Counted from the stretch's first letter, positions 1 through 6,418 are shown. The stretch is 14,832 nucleotides of DNA from Niveispirillum sp. (GCA_016463045.1 JAEMSB010000028.1:1-14832), one strand, 5' to 3'. Notes: a model not told the origin generated them from the sequence alone. Made by a program: numbers and translations.

Positions 1-1644
1 GCTGTTTTCCACAATCAGGGTGCCGCCCAGCTTCTGGCTGACCTGGGTATAGGCCAGATAGAGACCCAGGCCGCTGCCGCCGCGTTCACGGCCCGTCGTG
101 AAGAAGGGTTCGAACACCCGGTCCAGCTGTTCGCGGGCCAGGCCCTTGCCATCATCGCGGACCCGTAACTCCACCCAGCCCTGTTCATCGGCGCGCAGGT
201 CCAGCTCAATCCGGCCCGTCTGCCCATCGACAAAGGCGTGGGTGACGGCGTTGACCAGCAGATTGGTGACCAGCTGTGCCACCGCATCGGGATAGGTGTC
301 CACCGGCAGGCGGGTGGCGCCGGTCAGCGCAATGGCGTGCGGGGTTTTGCGCGTCTGCGGGCGCAGGGAAATCACCACCTCTTCCAGATACCCGGCCAGA
401 TCGAAACGGCGGCGGTCCTGGCGCGTGCGGTCCACGGCCACATGCTTGAAGCTTTCAATCAGCCTTGCCGCGCGCTCCATGTTGGATTGCAGGATGCGGG
501 CGGCCAGCGAGGTGGCGTCAATATACTCATTCATCTGTTCGCGGCGCAGGGTGCCGGTGGCCAGCGCCTGTTCGATCCCGCGCGTGTCATTGGCCAGACG
601 CGTGGCAGCGGCCAGGGCCGTGCCAACGGGCGTGTTCACCTCATGCGCGATGCCGGCGACAAGGCGGCCCAGCGAAGCCATCTTTTCCGCCTGCACCAGA
701 TTATCCTGCGTCTGGCACAGACGGGTCAGGGCCTGTTCGGCCTGATGGCGGGCATCGCGTTCAGCCTGCATCACGCGGCGCAAGGTGGCCATGACGGTGG
801 CCAGCGCCAGCCCGGCAACCGCCAGAATGGACAGGGCCGCCAGCAACGTCGCGAAACTGGCATGGTAATCCGCAGATGCAAACGGACCCAGCCCCTGTGC
901 CGTCAGCAGGGTCAAACCCGTAGCCACCAGCAGCGTGTAGAGGGAGGTCCCCAGCAGGCCAAGGCGCAGCCCCGCCGCCAGGATCAGGCAGAACAGCACC
1001 AGCCGCCCCGCCTCCCGCAGCCACAGCGTATCGACCAGCGCCATCGTCCCCAGCACACCCGCCCCGACCAGCATCAGGCCCAGAGCCGTGCCCCAGCGCC
1101 GGCGCAGCAGCGCCGTGGCACCGGGGGCGGCCATCAGGATCAGCGGCGGGGCCACCAGCAGCACGCCCATGGCATCACCCACCCACCAGCTGACCCAGGC
1201 GCTGGCAAGCCCTTCGCCCAGGTCGGCGCCACCGGCGAGTGACGAGAGAATGCCGGCGGAGGCGCTCAACATTGGGGTCAGCAAAACGGCGACTGCCAAA
1301 AAGGCGATCAGACCGGACGGCCCATCGAACAAGGGCTGCGGTCCACGCGCCTGTCGTAGCCAGACCCAGGCCGCCAGTGCCGGCAGGCAATTGCCGAGGC
1401 CGACCGATATGGCGAAGACCGGGTTGGCGAAATTCAGCAGGTTCAGGCCAAAGGCACCCAGGAACACACCGGGCAGCAGACGGGGGCCATAGCGCCATAC
1501 GGCAGCAAAGGCGATGCCGGTGGGCGGCCAGATCAGGGTGACCGCCTCGCCCGCGAACGGAACCTGCATACCGGCCCACCCCGTGGCTGCATAAATCAGC
1601 GCCACGAACAGGTTCGCCAACAGGAGCCAGAGGCCTTCTGCCAT
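1..1644 (-). CDS. MASE1-domain membrane sensor histidine kinase, 3' end cut by window edge
   Basis: The reading frame stays open from ATG at 1644 to base 1 (548 codons seen). A GGGGGA Shine-Dalgarno-like stretch lies about 8 nt upstream of the ATG. Residues 1-285 are highly hydrophobic, with about eight membrane segments. They include the motif pair WPPTG (about 39-43) and SWWVGD (about 152-157), typical of the MASE1 sensory domain. A short linker leads to the HisKA helix with the H-box IAHEVNTP (H334 the likely phosphorylated residue). The ATPase domain follows: N-box with N461/N465, G1 box RDDGKG (about 496-501), F-box FEPFF, and G2 GSGLGL (about 523-528). The kinase fold is nearly complete, so perhaps 20-40 residues, or also a receiver domain, lie outside. 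No PAS domain is seen between MASE1 and HisKA. MASE1 ligands are mostly unknown, so the signal cannot be inferred. No partner response regulator is in the window. Confidence 0.92.
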   Translation of the reverse strand, partial: MAEGLWLLLANLFVALIYAATGWAGMQVPFAGEAVTLIWPPTGIAFAAVWRYGPRLLPGVFLGAFGLNLLNFANPVFAISVGLGNCLPALAAWVWLRQARGPQPLFDGPSGLIAFLAVAVLLTPMLSASAGILSSLAGGADLGEGLASAWVSWWVGDAMGVLLVAPPLILMAAPGATALLRRRWGTALGLMLVGAGVLGTMALVDTLWLREAGRLVLFCLILAAGLRLGLLGTSLYTLLVATGLTLLTAQGLGPFASADYHASFATLLAALSILAVAGLALATVMATLRRVMQAERDARHQAEQALTRLCQTQDNLVQAEKMASLGRLVAGIAHEVNTPVGTALAAATRLANDTRGIEQALATGTLRREQMNEYIDATSLAARILQSNMERAARLIESFKHVAVDRTRQDRRRFDLAGYLEEVVISLRPQTRKTPHAIALTGATRLPVDTYPDAVAQLVTNLLVNAVTHAFVDGQTGRIELDLRADEQGWVELRVRDDGKGLAREQLDRVFEPFFTTGRERGGSGLGLYLAYTQVSQKLGGTLIVENS

Positions 1645-1711
1645 CCACCATCCCCCAGACCATGTGAAACGCCCATGGTCATTCACTTCGGATTAACCCC
1701 AAGTGTAGTAG

Positions 1712-1717
1712 ATTATA
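1712..1717 (-). promoter_or_regulatory. Possible -10 box for the MASE1 kinase gene
   Basis: The complementary strand reads TATAAT, a perfect sigma70-type -10 hexamer, 68 nt before the kinase start codon. No convincing TTGACA-like hexamer sits 16-18 nt upstream, so the -35 element is weak or this is an activated promoter. The region is AT-richer than its surroundings. Confidence 0.4.
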
Positions 1718-1831
1718 CGCCGAATGGAAGGATCGCGTGCGCGGCACAGCGTGCTCATTGCGCCGCACCATGTTGCACAAATGTGACGTGGTCGGCAAAT
1801 GACGGCAGCAAACAGCATTCATGGCTGGCGG

Positions 1832-1976
1832 GGCACCGGCTTTCGCGTATTGTCCGCCCTGCCGTGAGGTGCTTCGGGAAACCAAGCGCCCACCGGGATG
1901 GAACCCTGGACGTGTCTCGCCGATCCGGGGATGATCATCTACAGCCGGCGTGCCAGGCACAGCCGGCTTTTCTTTT
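1832..1976 (+). ncRNA. Candidate structured small RNA or leader/attenuator
   Basis: No protein is supported here, but the plus strand folds well. GGTGCTT (1868-1874) pairs with AAGCGCC (1884-1890), capped by GG-GAAA-CC. CCGGG (1893-1897) pairs with CCTGG (1905-1909) around a 7-nt loop. The segment ends at a strong intrinsic terminator. GGCACCGGCT (1832-1841) is complementary, with a 2-nt bulge, to the 5' arm of that terminator (1943-1954). It could therefore act as an antiterminator or as the closing stem of a rod-shaped RNA. Two readings fit: a free-standing ncRNA of about 120-145 nt (6S-like RNA is one possibility, not demonstrated), or a cis-regulatory leader of the methyltransferase gene that starts 50 nt after the U-tract. 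The 5' end is not defined and no strong promoter was found. Confidence 0.45.
1943..1976 (+). terminator. Rho-independent terminator before the methyltransferase gene
   Basis: AGCCGGC (1943-1949) pairs with GCCGGCT (1962-1968). Across a single bulged A the stem continues as GTGC/GCAC, closing on a 3-nt loop. TTTTCTTTT follows (1968-1976). It is oriented for plus-strand transcription, so it must end a transcript from the gene-less region 1645-1942 or attenuate the gene at 2027. Confidence 0.8.
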
Positions 1977-2026
1977 GCCCTTTCTTTGTCATGCATGCGC
2001 GCTGGTGCCGTGATATCCTTCGGCGC

Positions 2027-2782
2027 ATGTACAGTGACGTCCTTGATCTTCGCGAATTCTACCGCTCCAGCACGGGACAGGTGGTGCGCCGCCTGATCCG
2101 CCGCCGCATCCGGGAACTATGGCCCGACCTGCGGGGACAGCGTGTGCTGGGCATCGGCTATGCCACACCCTATCTGACCATGTTCCAGGAAGAGGCGGAG
2201 CGTGTGATGGCCGTGATGCCGGCCAGCCAGGGCGTGATCGCCTGGCCCCCCGACGGTCCCGGTCAGGTGACCCTGGCGGATGAGGCGGAGCTGCCATTTC
2301 CCGACATGTCCATCGACCGCATCCTGCTGATCCACGGGCTGGAATGTACCGAGGAGTTGCGGCCTCTGATGCGGGAAATATGGCGGGTTATGGCGGGCGG
2401 CGGACGCCTGATCACTGTCGTGCCCAACCGTCGCGGCATCTGGGCCCGATCCGACAGCACGCCGTTCGGCCAGGGCAGCCCCTTCACGCCGGGGCAGCTG
2501 CGCAGCACCCTGAAGGCCAACATGTTTGTGCCGGAGCGGGAGGATTGCGCCCTGTTCCTGCCGCCCACCCGCCTGCGCTTCATGCTGGCCAGCGCGCCAG
2601 CGGTGGAGGAACTGGGCCATCGCTGCTTCCGCGCCTTTGCCGGCGTCCATATGGTGGAAGCGTCCAAGCAGATCTATGCCAGCGCCGCCCGCGCCAAGGT
2701 GCGCGAACGCCAGCGCGTCCTCTCCCCCCAAGGCCAGCCCGTATTCGGTCGCGTCGCCACCGAGCGCACGCGCGAGTCGTGA
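2027..2782 (+). CDS. Class I SAM-dependent methyltransferase-like protein
   Basis: The predicted protein is 251 aa if translation starts at ATG 2027. An in-frame ATG at 1991 would add 12 residues. The start 2027 is preferred because the protein then opens with MYSDVLDLREFY, which reads like the usual N-terminus of this family by recall. Neither start has a convincing Shine-Dalgarno sequence. The Rossmann methyltransferase pattern is recognisable: motif I is VLGIGYATPYL (about residues 40-50), then a post-I region, an acidic ADEAELPFPD segment, and DRILLIHGLE leading into LREIWRVMAGGGRLITVVPN-like sequence, typical of motifs IV-VI. The glycine motif is degenerate compared with the classical DxGxGxG. 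The substrate is unknown. The C-terminus (from about residue 225) is basic and probably disordered. Confidence 0.85.
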   Translation: MYSDVLDLREFYRSSTGQVVRRLIRRRIRELWPDLRGQRVLGIGYATPYLTMFQEEAERVMAVMPASQGVIAWPPDGPGQVTLADEAELPFPDMSIDRILLIHGLECTEELRPLMREIWRVMAGGGRLITVVPNRRGIWARSDSTPFGQGSPFTPGQLRSTLKANMFVPEREDCALFLPPTRLRFMLASAPAVEELGHRCFRAFAGVHMVEASKQIYASAARAKVRERQRVLSPQGQPVFGRVATERTRES

Positions 2783-2791
2783 ACCTCCCGA

Positions 2792-2813
2792 AACCTAACC
2801 TTTAGCTTAGGTT
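2792..2813 (+). repeat. Inverted repeat after the methyltransferase gene
   Basis: AACCTAA (2792-2798) is followed after 8 nt by TTAGGTT (2807-2813), a perfect 7-bp stem starting 9 nt after the stop codon. It has no T-tract, so it is at best a weak terminator, an mRNA 3'-end hairpin, or a protein-binding inverted repeat. Confidence 0.4.
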
Positions 2814-2833
2814 GTGTCCCCGACACGGCAATG

Positions 2834-2901
2834 TTTGCTATTTGCAATGACATTTGCATATCGCCACGTGCGTTTTGCAGTTTTGCGTTATGCAATATAT
2901 C
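2834..2901 (+). promoter_or_regulatory. AT-rich promoter region with repeated TTTGC motifs
   Basis: TTTGC occurs at 2834, 2841, 2853, 2874 and 2882, two of them within TTTTGC, and TATGCAATATAT follows at 2890-2900. The stretch is clearly AT-richer than its flanks and lies 140-205 nt upstream of the secreted-protein start. TTTTGC (2873-2878) with TATATC (2896-2901) at 17-nt spacing is a possible but poor sigma70 promoter. The repeated motif suggests several binding sites for one regulator. Confidence 0.4.
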
Positions 2902-2915
2902 GGTCGAGGTACAAC

Positions 2916-2958
2916 ACACACCCAAAGGCCGCAGAAACCCTCAACTTTCAGGGTGTGT
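2916..2958 (+). promoter_or_regulatory. Potential 5'-leader stem-loop of the secreted-protein gene
   Basis: ACACACCC (2916-2923) is exactly complementary to GGGTGTGT (2951-2958), giving an 8-bp stem with a 27-nt loop. An alternative inner pairing, CCCT with AGGG, is possible. If transcription starts near 2905, this is the mRNA 5' end, about 80 nt before the start codon. It may stabilise the mRNA or regulate it. No known riboswitch class was recognised. Confidence 0.3.
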
Positions 2959-3039
2959 CCGCACTTGGCATCCCGGCTGCAATCCTTGGTTCCCATGAAG
3001 GCAACAACGCCTCGCCCCAACGAACCGATGGAGACCGAC

Positions 3040-3501
3040 ATGACCAAGTTCTTCGCCAAGACCGCCGCTGCCGCCCTGATCGCTTCTGCCATCGTCGCCC
3101 CCGCCATGGCCCAGAACGCGTCCGGCACGATCCAGCTGAAGGGCAATGTCGCTCTGTCCTGCACCATCGCCGTCCAGGACCTGAACCAGTCGCTGGCGCT
3201 CAAGGCCGGCGAAACCGCCAAGACGGTCGGTTCGGTCACCGAGACCTGCAATTCCGGTTCCGGCTACAAGATCACGCTGGCCTCGGCCAATGCCGGCAAG
3301 CTGAAGTCGGGTAACTTCACCATCGATTACTCCGTCAATTATGACGGCCAGGGTGGTGCGCTGACCAGCCAGATGGTCATCGACCGCGCCACCGCCCAGT
3401 TCGGCAAGAAGTCCGACCTGAAGGTCACCATCGCCGCCTCCGACCAGTACATCGCCGGCGACTATGCCGATACCGTCACCGTGACCATCGCCGCCAAGTA
3501 A
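3040..3501 (+). CDS. Secreted beta-sandwich protein, fimbrial/spore-coat-U-like
   Basis: The protein is 153 aa. ATG 3040 has GGAG 6 nt upstream and gives a clean signal peptide (basic MTKFFAK, alanine-rich core, cleavage after APAMA near residue 24). The upstream in-frame ATG at 2854 lies in the promoter region and would bury the signal peptide. The mature part is small, polar and rich in Thr, Val, Gly and Ala in alternating strand-like patterns. It has two cysteines (VALSCTI and VTETCNSGSGYKITLAS) that could form a disulphide. This layout resembles Csu/spore coat protein U and similar immunoglobulin-like pilin or surface domains, but the assignment is by fold impression only. No chaperone or usher gene is adjacent. 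The strong ribosome site, long leader and strong terminator suggest a highly expressed single-gene transcript. Its function is unknown. Confidence 0.85.
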   Translation: MTKFFAKTAAAALIASAIVAPAMAQNASGTIQLKGNVALSCTIAVQDLNQSLALKAGETAKTVGSVTETCNSGSGYKITLASANAGKLKSGNFTIDYSVNYDGQGGALTSQMVIDRATAQFGKKSDLKVTIAASDQYIAGDYADTVTVTIAAK

Positions 3502-3527
3502 GCGGTTTTTGAGTTCCTCAAGACCCA

Positions 3528-3548
3528 GGAGCGGCCTTCGACCGCTCC
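3528..3548 (+). repeat. 3'-UTR hairpin
   Basis: GGAGCGG (3528-3534) pairs with CCGCTCC (3542-3548) around a 7-nt loop, between the stop codon at 3501 and the terminator. It lacks a T-tract and probably protects the mRNA 3' end. Confidence 0.5.
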
Positions 3549-3579
3549 CCACAGCTTCATCGGGCAGTACCAGCCTGTA

Positions 3580-3612
3580 CCCCCGTCCGGGCAACCGGAC
3601 GGGGGCTTTTTA
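3580..3612 (+). terminator. Strong Rho-independent terminator of the secreted-protein gene
   Basis: An 11-bp GC-rich stem (3580-3590 with 3595-3605) is closed by a GCAA tetraloop and followed by TTTTT. It separates the secreted-protein gene from the RTX gene, which therefore needs its own promoter. Confidence 0.93.
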
Positions 3613-3628
3613 ATTGAAGGGGCAATCG

Positions 3629-3656
3629 TTCGCATTTTATCTAGTGCTGCTATAAT
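3629..3656 (+). promoter_or_regulatory. Promoter of the RTX-protein gene
   Basis: TTCGCA (3629-3634) and a perfect TATAAT (3651-3656) are spaced 16 nt apart. This is the best sigma70-like promoter on the plus strand of the window. The expected transcription start is near 3663. That leaves about 48 nt of leader for the ATG at 3711 but almost none for a GTG start at 3666. Confidence 0.6.
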
Positions 3657-3710
3657 CCGACACCTGTGCGACCGGCCCCGGCGAACTCGGGGGGCAGCTT
3701 TGAGGATGTG

Positions 3711-5684
3711 ATGGCCGACTGGCAGACAAAAATGGTCAAGACCAGCGCGCAGGCCGGCAAGCTGAGCGCCGCCGAGATCGTGGCCATTGCCCGGTCAAAT
3801 CTGGGGCTGGCCGTGGGTGCCGCTGCCGATATGGAATTCGTGCGCGAGGTTGCGACCATCGCCGAGGGGGCCAACAATTCCTTCTTCGTGGCCGACGGCG
3901 AAACACGGGGCAGCGTGCTGGCCGCTATGCGCTATGAATTGATCAATGCCCGCGCCCAGAACGATAATTGGCTGCTGGCCGGCGCCTTTGTGGGCACCCC
4001 GCCGGACGATTGGACCAGCAGCCTGCGCGCCGGCGACATTGTGCGCCTGAACTGGACGCCCAGCGCCAGCGCGGGCGAAACCGATCATACCTTCATTGTG
4101 ATGGGCACAGTGGATGGCGGCCTGACGCTGATCGATAATCGCGGACGCGGCAACATCACGGCAGAGAGCACGCTGACCACCACCGCCCTGGCTGCCATGG
4201 CCCCGAACGAGGTGGTGATCTATCGTCTGCGGGCGGAGTTCGAGGCCGGCAAGGGTACGGCAGCCGCCGACCGGTTGACCATCGGCGCCAATGGCTCCGC
4301 CTCCGTCGATGGCGGCAATGGCAGTGATGCCATCACCGGCGGTGCCTTCGCTGATCTGCTGATCGGCGGGGCCGGCAATGATGTGCTGGTGGGGGCCGGC
4401 GGTTCCGACCTGCTGCGCGGCGGGCTGGGCGTTGACGAGATGCAGGGCGGCATCGGCAACGACCATTATGAGGTGGATGCCACCACCGACAAGGTCGCAG
4501 AGAATGCCGGGGAAGGCACCGACACGGTCTATGCCCAGGTCAGCTATACCCTGCCCGACAATGTCGAGAATCTGGTGATCACCGGCGTGGCCAGCCAGGC
4601 CGCTACCGGCAACGCGCTGGATAACATCATCTGGGGCTATAATGGCAATGACACGCTGCTGGGCGGGGCCGGCAACGACACGTTGTCGGGCGGCACGGGC
4701 AACGATCTGCTGAACGGTGGCACCGGTGCCGATGTGATGGCCGGCGGGACCGGCAACGATATCTATGTGGTCGATGATGAAGGCGATCAGGTCACCGAAC
4801 TGAACCTGGGCGGCACGGACGAGGTGCAGACCACGCTTGCCACCTATCGCCTGGGCACCTATGTCGAGAACCTGACCTATAAGGGCAGTGCCGCCTTCAC
4901 CGCGCTCGGCAACACACTGGCCAACAAGATCACGGGCGGGGCCGGGGCGGACACGCTGGATGGCGGCACCGGCAATGACACGCTGATCGGCGGGGCCGGC
5001 AACGATGTCTATATCATCGATGCCACCGGCGATGTGGTGACGGAAGCGACGGGCGGCGGCACCGATACCGTGATGACCGGAATTGTGCGCTATGCCCTTG
5101 GGGCCGAGGTTGAGAACCTGACCTATACCGGCAGCGCGGGCTTCACCGGCACCGGCAATGCGCTCAACAATATCATCACCGGCGGTGATAGCGCGGACCG
5201 GCTGAATGGCGGCAACGGCAATGATACGCTGGTCGGCGGGGCGGGCGTCGATACGCTGGTGGGCAGCAGTGGTGTCGATATGCTGACGGGCGGGGCCGAC
5301 AAGGATTTGTTCCAATATGCCTCCGTCATTGAAAGCCGTGGCAGCGGCACCCTGACCGCCGCCATCATCGACCGGATTACCGATCTTGACCTGGGCACCA
5401 CGGGCGGCGACTGGCAGGACCGGATGGACCTTCCCTTCACCGTGAAAACCGTGCTGGAGGGCACCACGGCGCTGACCGGCACCAGCCTGGCTGCCGCCAT
5501 CTTCACCCTGTTCTCCACCGGTACCCTGGCCAAGACCACCTTGACGGCGGGCCTGTTCAGCTATGGCGAGCAGACCTACCTGATCGTCACCGGCGCCACA
5601 GCCGGCTCGGTCTTCAGCACCGACGATTTCATCGTCAACATCACGGGCTTTACCGGCACGCTGGATATGGGTGATCTGATCTGA
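3711..5684 (+). CDS. RTX-type calcium-binding protein with degenerate CHAP/NlpC-like N-terminal domain
   Basis: The protein is 657 aa from ATG 3711, chosen for GAGG 5 nt upstream and the promoter position; GTG 3666 would give 672 aa with no ribosome site. There is no signal peptide. Residues about 20-175 resemble an NlpC/P60-CHAP-like fold: AEIVAIARSNLG, then DMEFVREVA where these domains normally have DC-x-x-FV, then AGDIVRLNW, DHTFIV (H126) and LIDNRGRG. The expected nucleophilic cysteine is M41 or E42, so hydrolysis is doubtful. From about residue 198 there are many glycine-rich GGxGxDxL calcium-binding nonapeptides in several clusters, separated by VDATGD...VENLTYTGS-type linkers. The end (LFQYASVIESRG... 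to DFIVNITGFTGTLDMGDLI) looks like the C-terminal domain of type I-secreted RTX proteins. No ABC exporter is nearby, so secretion would use one encoded elsewhere. Confidence 0.9.
   Translation: MADWQTKMVKTSAQAGKLSAAEIVAIARSNLGLAVGAAADMEFVREVATIAEGANNSFFVADGETRGSVLAAMRYELINARAQNDNWLLAGAFVGTPPDDWTSSLRAGDIVRLNWTPSASAGETDHTFIVMGTVDGGLTLIDNRGRGNITAESTLTTTALAAMAPNEVVIYRLRAEFEAGKGTAAADRLTIGANGSASVDGGNGSDAITGGAFADLLIGGAGNDVLVGAGGSDLLRGGLGVDEMQGGIGNDHYEVDATTDKVAENAGEGTDTVYAQVSYTLPDNVENLVITGVASQAATGNALDNIIWGYNGNDTLLGGAGNDTLSGGTGNDLLNGGTGADVMAGGTGNDIYVVDDEGDQVTELNLGGTDEVQTTLATYRLGTYVENLTYKGSAAFTALGNTLANKITGGAGADTLDGGTGNDTLIGGAGNDVYIIDATGDVVTEATGGGTDTVMTGIVRYALGAEVENLTYTGSAGFTGTGNALNNIITGGDSADRLNGGNGNDTLVGGAGVDTLVGSSGVDMLTGGADKDLFQYASVIESRGSGTLTAAIIDRITDLDLGTTGGDWQDRMDLPFTVKTVLEGTTALTGTSLAAAIFTLFSTGTLAKTTLTAGLFSYGEQTYLIVTGATAGSVFSTDDFIVNITGFTGTLDMGDLI
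4461..5240 (+). repeat. Internal tandem repeats within the RTX gene
   Basis: Three related modules begin at about 4461, 4758 and 5004 (NDHYEVDA, NDIYVVDD, NDVYIIDA). Each continues through GTD-x-V, VENL-x-I/Y, GNxLxNxI and RTX nonapeptides. The first two starts are 297 nt apart and the next two 246 nt apart. The difference of 51 nt (17 codons) means the first module carries about two extra nonapeptides. DNA identity is high in places, which suggests growth by unequal recombination. Confidence 0.75.
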
Positions 5685-5696
5685 GGGTTATGCATG

Positions 5697-5726
5697 TTGA
5701 CGGATCATATCCGATATCGGATGATT
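5697..5726 (+). promoter_or_regulatory. Possible promoter with a 14-bp palindromic operator in its spacer
   Basis: TTGACG (5697-5702) and GATGAT (5720-5725) are 17 nt apart. ATCCGATATCGGAT (5709-5722), a perfect 14-bp palindrome, fills most of the spacer, a classic position for a repressor site. It lies just after the RTX stop codon and 33 nt before the next small ORF. The -10 hexamer is poor, so the promoter part is less sure than the palindrome. Confidence 0.5.
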
Positions 5727-5754
5727 TAAGCCCACCCGAACCGGAGATGACCCC

Positions 5755-6003
5755 GTGATGTTCATATTGACCCTGCCGGCGCGGCTTGCCCGGCTTCTGA
5801 CCCCGATCCCCCGCCCCTATCCGGACCTGCCGGATGTGATCCTGCGCGATCTGGATGCCGATACCCGCCACGCGCTGGAGGTTGGTGCCCGCTCTGCCCG
5901 GCGGCCTTTTTCGTTCCACATTCATCCGATCTCGGAACTGACGGAATACAGGGACAGATTGTTCCTTGCAACCTTCCCGTCCTTCGGCGATAAATCCTTC
6001 TGA
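5755..6003 (+). CDS. Small hypothetical protein, 82 aa
   Basis: I do not recognise this family. A GTG at 5755 has GGAG 8 nt upstream; the adjacent ATG at 5758 gives one residue less. The N-terminus (MFILTLPARLARLLTPIP) is amphipathic and basic, then a proline-rich YPDLPD segment, an acidic/basic middle and a short hydrophobic patch YRDRLFLATFP near the end. Codon choice is GC3-rich like the neighbouring genes, which supports real coding. It follows the palindromic operator candidate and precedes other small ORFs and a MarR-type gene, so it may be the first gene of a small regulated transcript. The length and basic start recall DUF1127-type mini-proteins, but the signature is not clear. Confidence 0.55.
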   Translation: MMFILTLPARLARLLTPIPRPYPDLPDVILRDLDADTRHALEVGARSARRPFSFHIHPISELTEYRDRLFLATFPSFGDKSF

Positions 6004-6042
6004 ACCCATCCCGCCACCCCCCAGCCAAGAGGAGAATTTTCT

Positions 6043-6216
6043 ATGGATAATCTGTTTAATCGTACCGGTACCCAGCGTGGGCACGGCCTGCGCGGTACCG
6101 GCTGCATGACCTCTGCACGACAAATCCCCCTCAACCAACAAACGATCTTCCGAACAATCGAGGGCAGTGATGAGCTTCTTCATGTCGTTGGGCAACGGCC
6201 CGAAATTATTCTTTGA
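6043..6216 (+). CDS. Possible 57-aa small ORF with strong ribosome site
   Basis: ATG 6043 is preceded by AGAGGAG with an 8-nt spacer, the most canonical Shine-Dalgarno sequence in this part of the window. The protein starts MDNLFNRTGTQRG, is hydrophilic and is not recognised. After about codon 22 it uses several codons that are rare in this genome (CGA, ACA, CAA), and its last 47 nt overlap the next ORF in another frame. It may be a leader peptide coupled to the downstream gene rather than a stable protein. Confidence 0.35.
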   Translation: MDNLFNRTGTQRGHGLRGTGCMTSARQIPLNQQTIFRTIEGSDELLHVVGQRPEIIL

Positions 6217-6418
6217 ACTGACCGCGCGGCCCCATCGGGACGCCCCACGCACGCGCGGCTATGAAGTTCGGCGCGAGAATGGCGAAACCCTGATCTGGCT
6301 TGGCCGCCTCCATGTGATTTATACGCCGGGCCGTTGGCGCCCGGTGGCCAGGGGACCCACAAACGATGGCCGTCACCACGATGCCTACCAATCCAGGGAC
6401 CGCCGCATGGCATCCTGA
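6170..6418 (+). CDS. Small hypothetical protein, 82 aa
   Basis: Family not recognised. ATG 6170 (a GTG lies directly before it) has GAGGG about 6 nt upstream. The core, KLFFELTARPH followed by RGYEVRRENGETLIWLGRLHVIYTPGRW, has regular strand-like alternation and GC3-rich codons, which looks like a genuine small soluble protein. The last ~20 residues are low in structure and overlap the MarR-type gene start by 53 nt in another frame, so the two are probably translationally coupled. It also overlaps the 57-aa ORF upstream. Confidence 0.5.
   Translation: MSFFMSLGNGPKLFFELTARPHRDAPRTRGYEVRRENGETLIWLGRLHVIYTPGRWRPVARGPTNDGRHHDAYQSRDRRMAS

Noticed and set aside
238..1242. Long plus-strand ORF of 334 codons
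   Set aside because: It is antisense to the MASE1 kinase gene, whose complete domain motifs are readable on the minus strand; the plus-strand product is low-complexity and rich in Arg, Gln and His, typical of a shadow frame.
1857..1976. tRNA, SRP RNA or cobalamin riboswitch
   Set aside because: The hairpin pattern does not give a cloverleaf with a T-loop, the GGAA-type SRP apical loop is not present, and the B12-box is not found. Only an unassigned structured RNA is supported.
4461..5240. CRISPR-like or mobile repeat array
   Set aside because: The repeats are in frame and encode RTX nonapeptides; they are protein repeats, not spaced DNA repeats with variable spacers.
3795..5315. 506-codon minus-strand ORF opposite the RTX gene
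   Set aside because: The plus strand has clear RTX nonapeptides; the minus product is a repetitive mirror of those repeats with no domain.
5709..5722. Terminator of the RTX gene
   Set aside because: The palindrome has no loop and no T-tract, so an operator reading is better than an intrinsic terminator.
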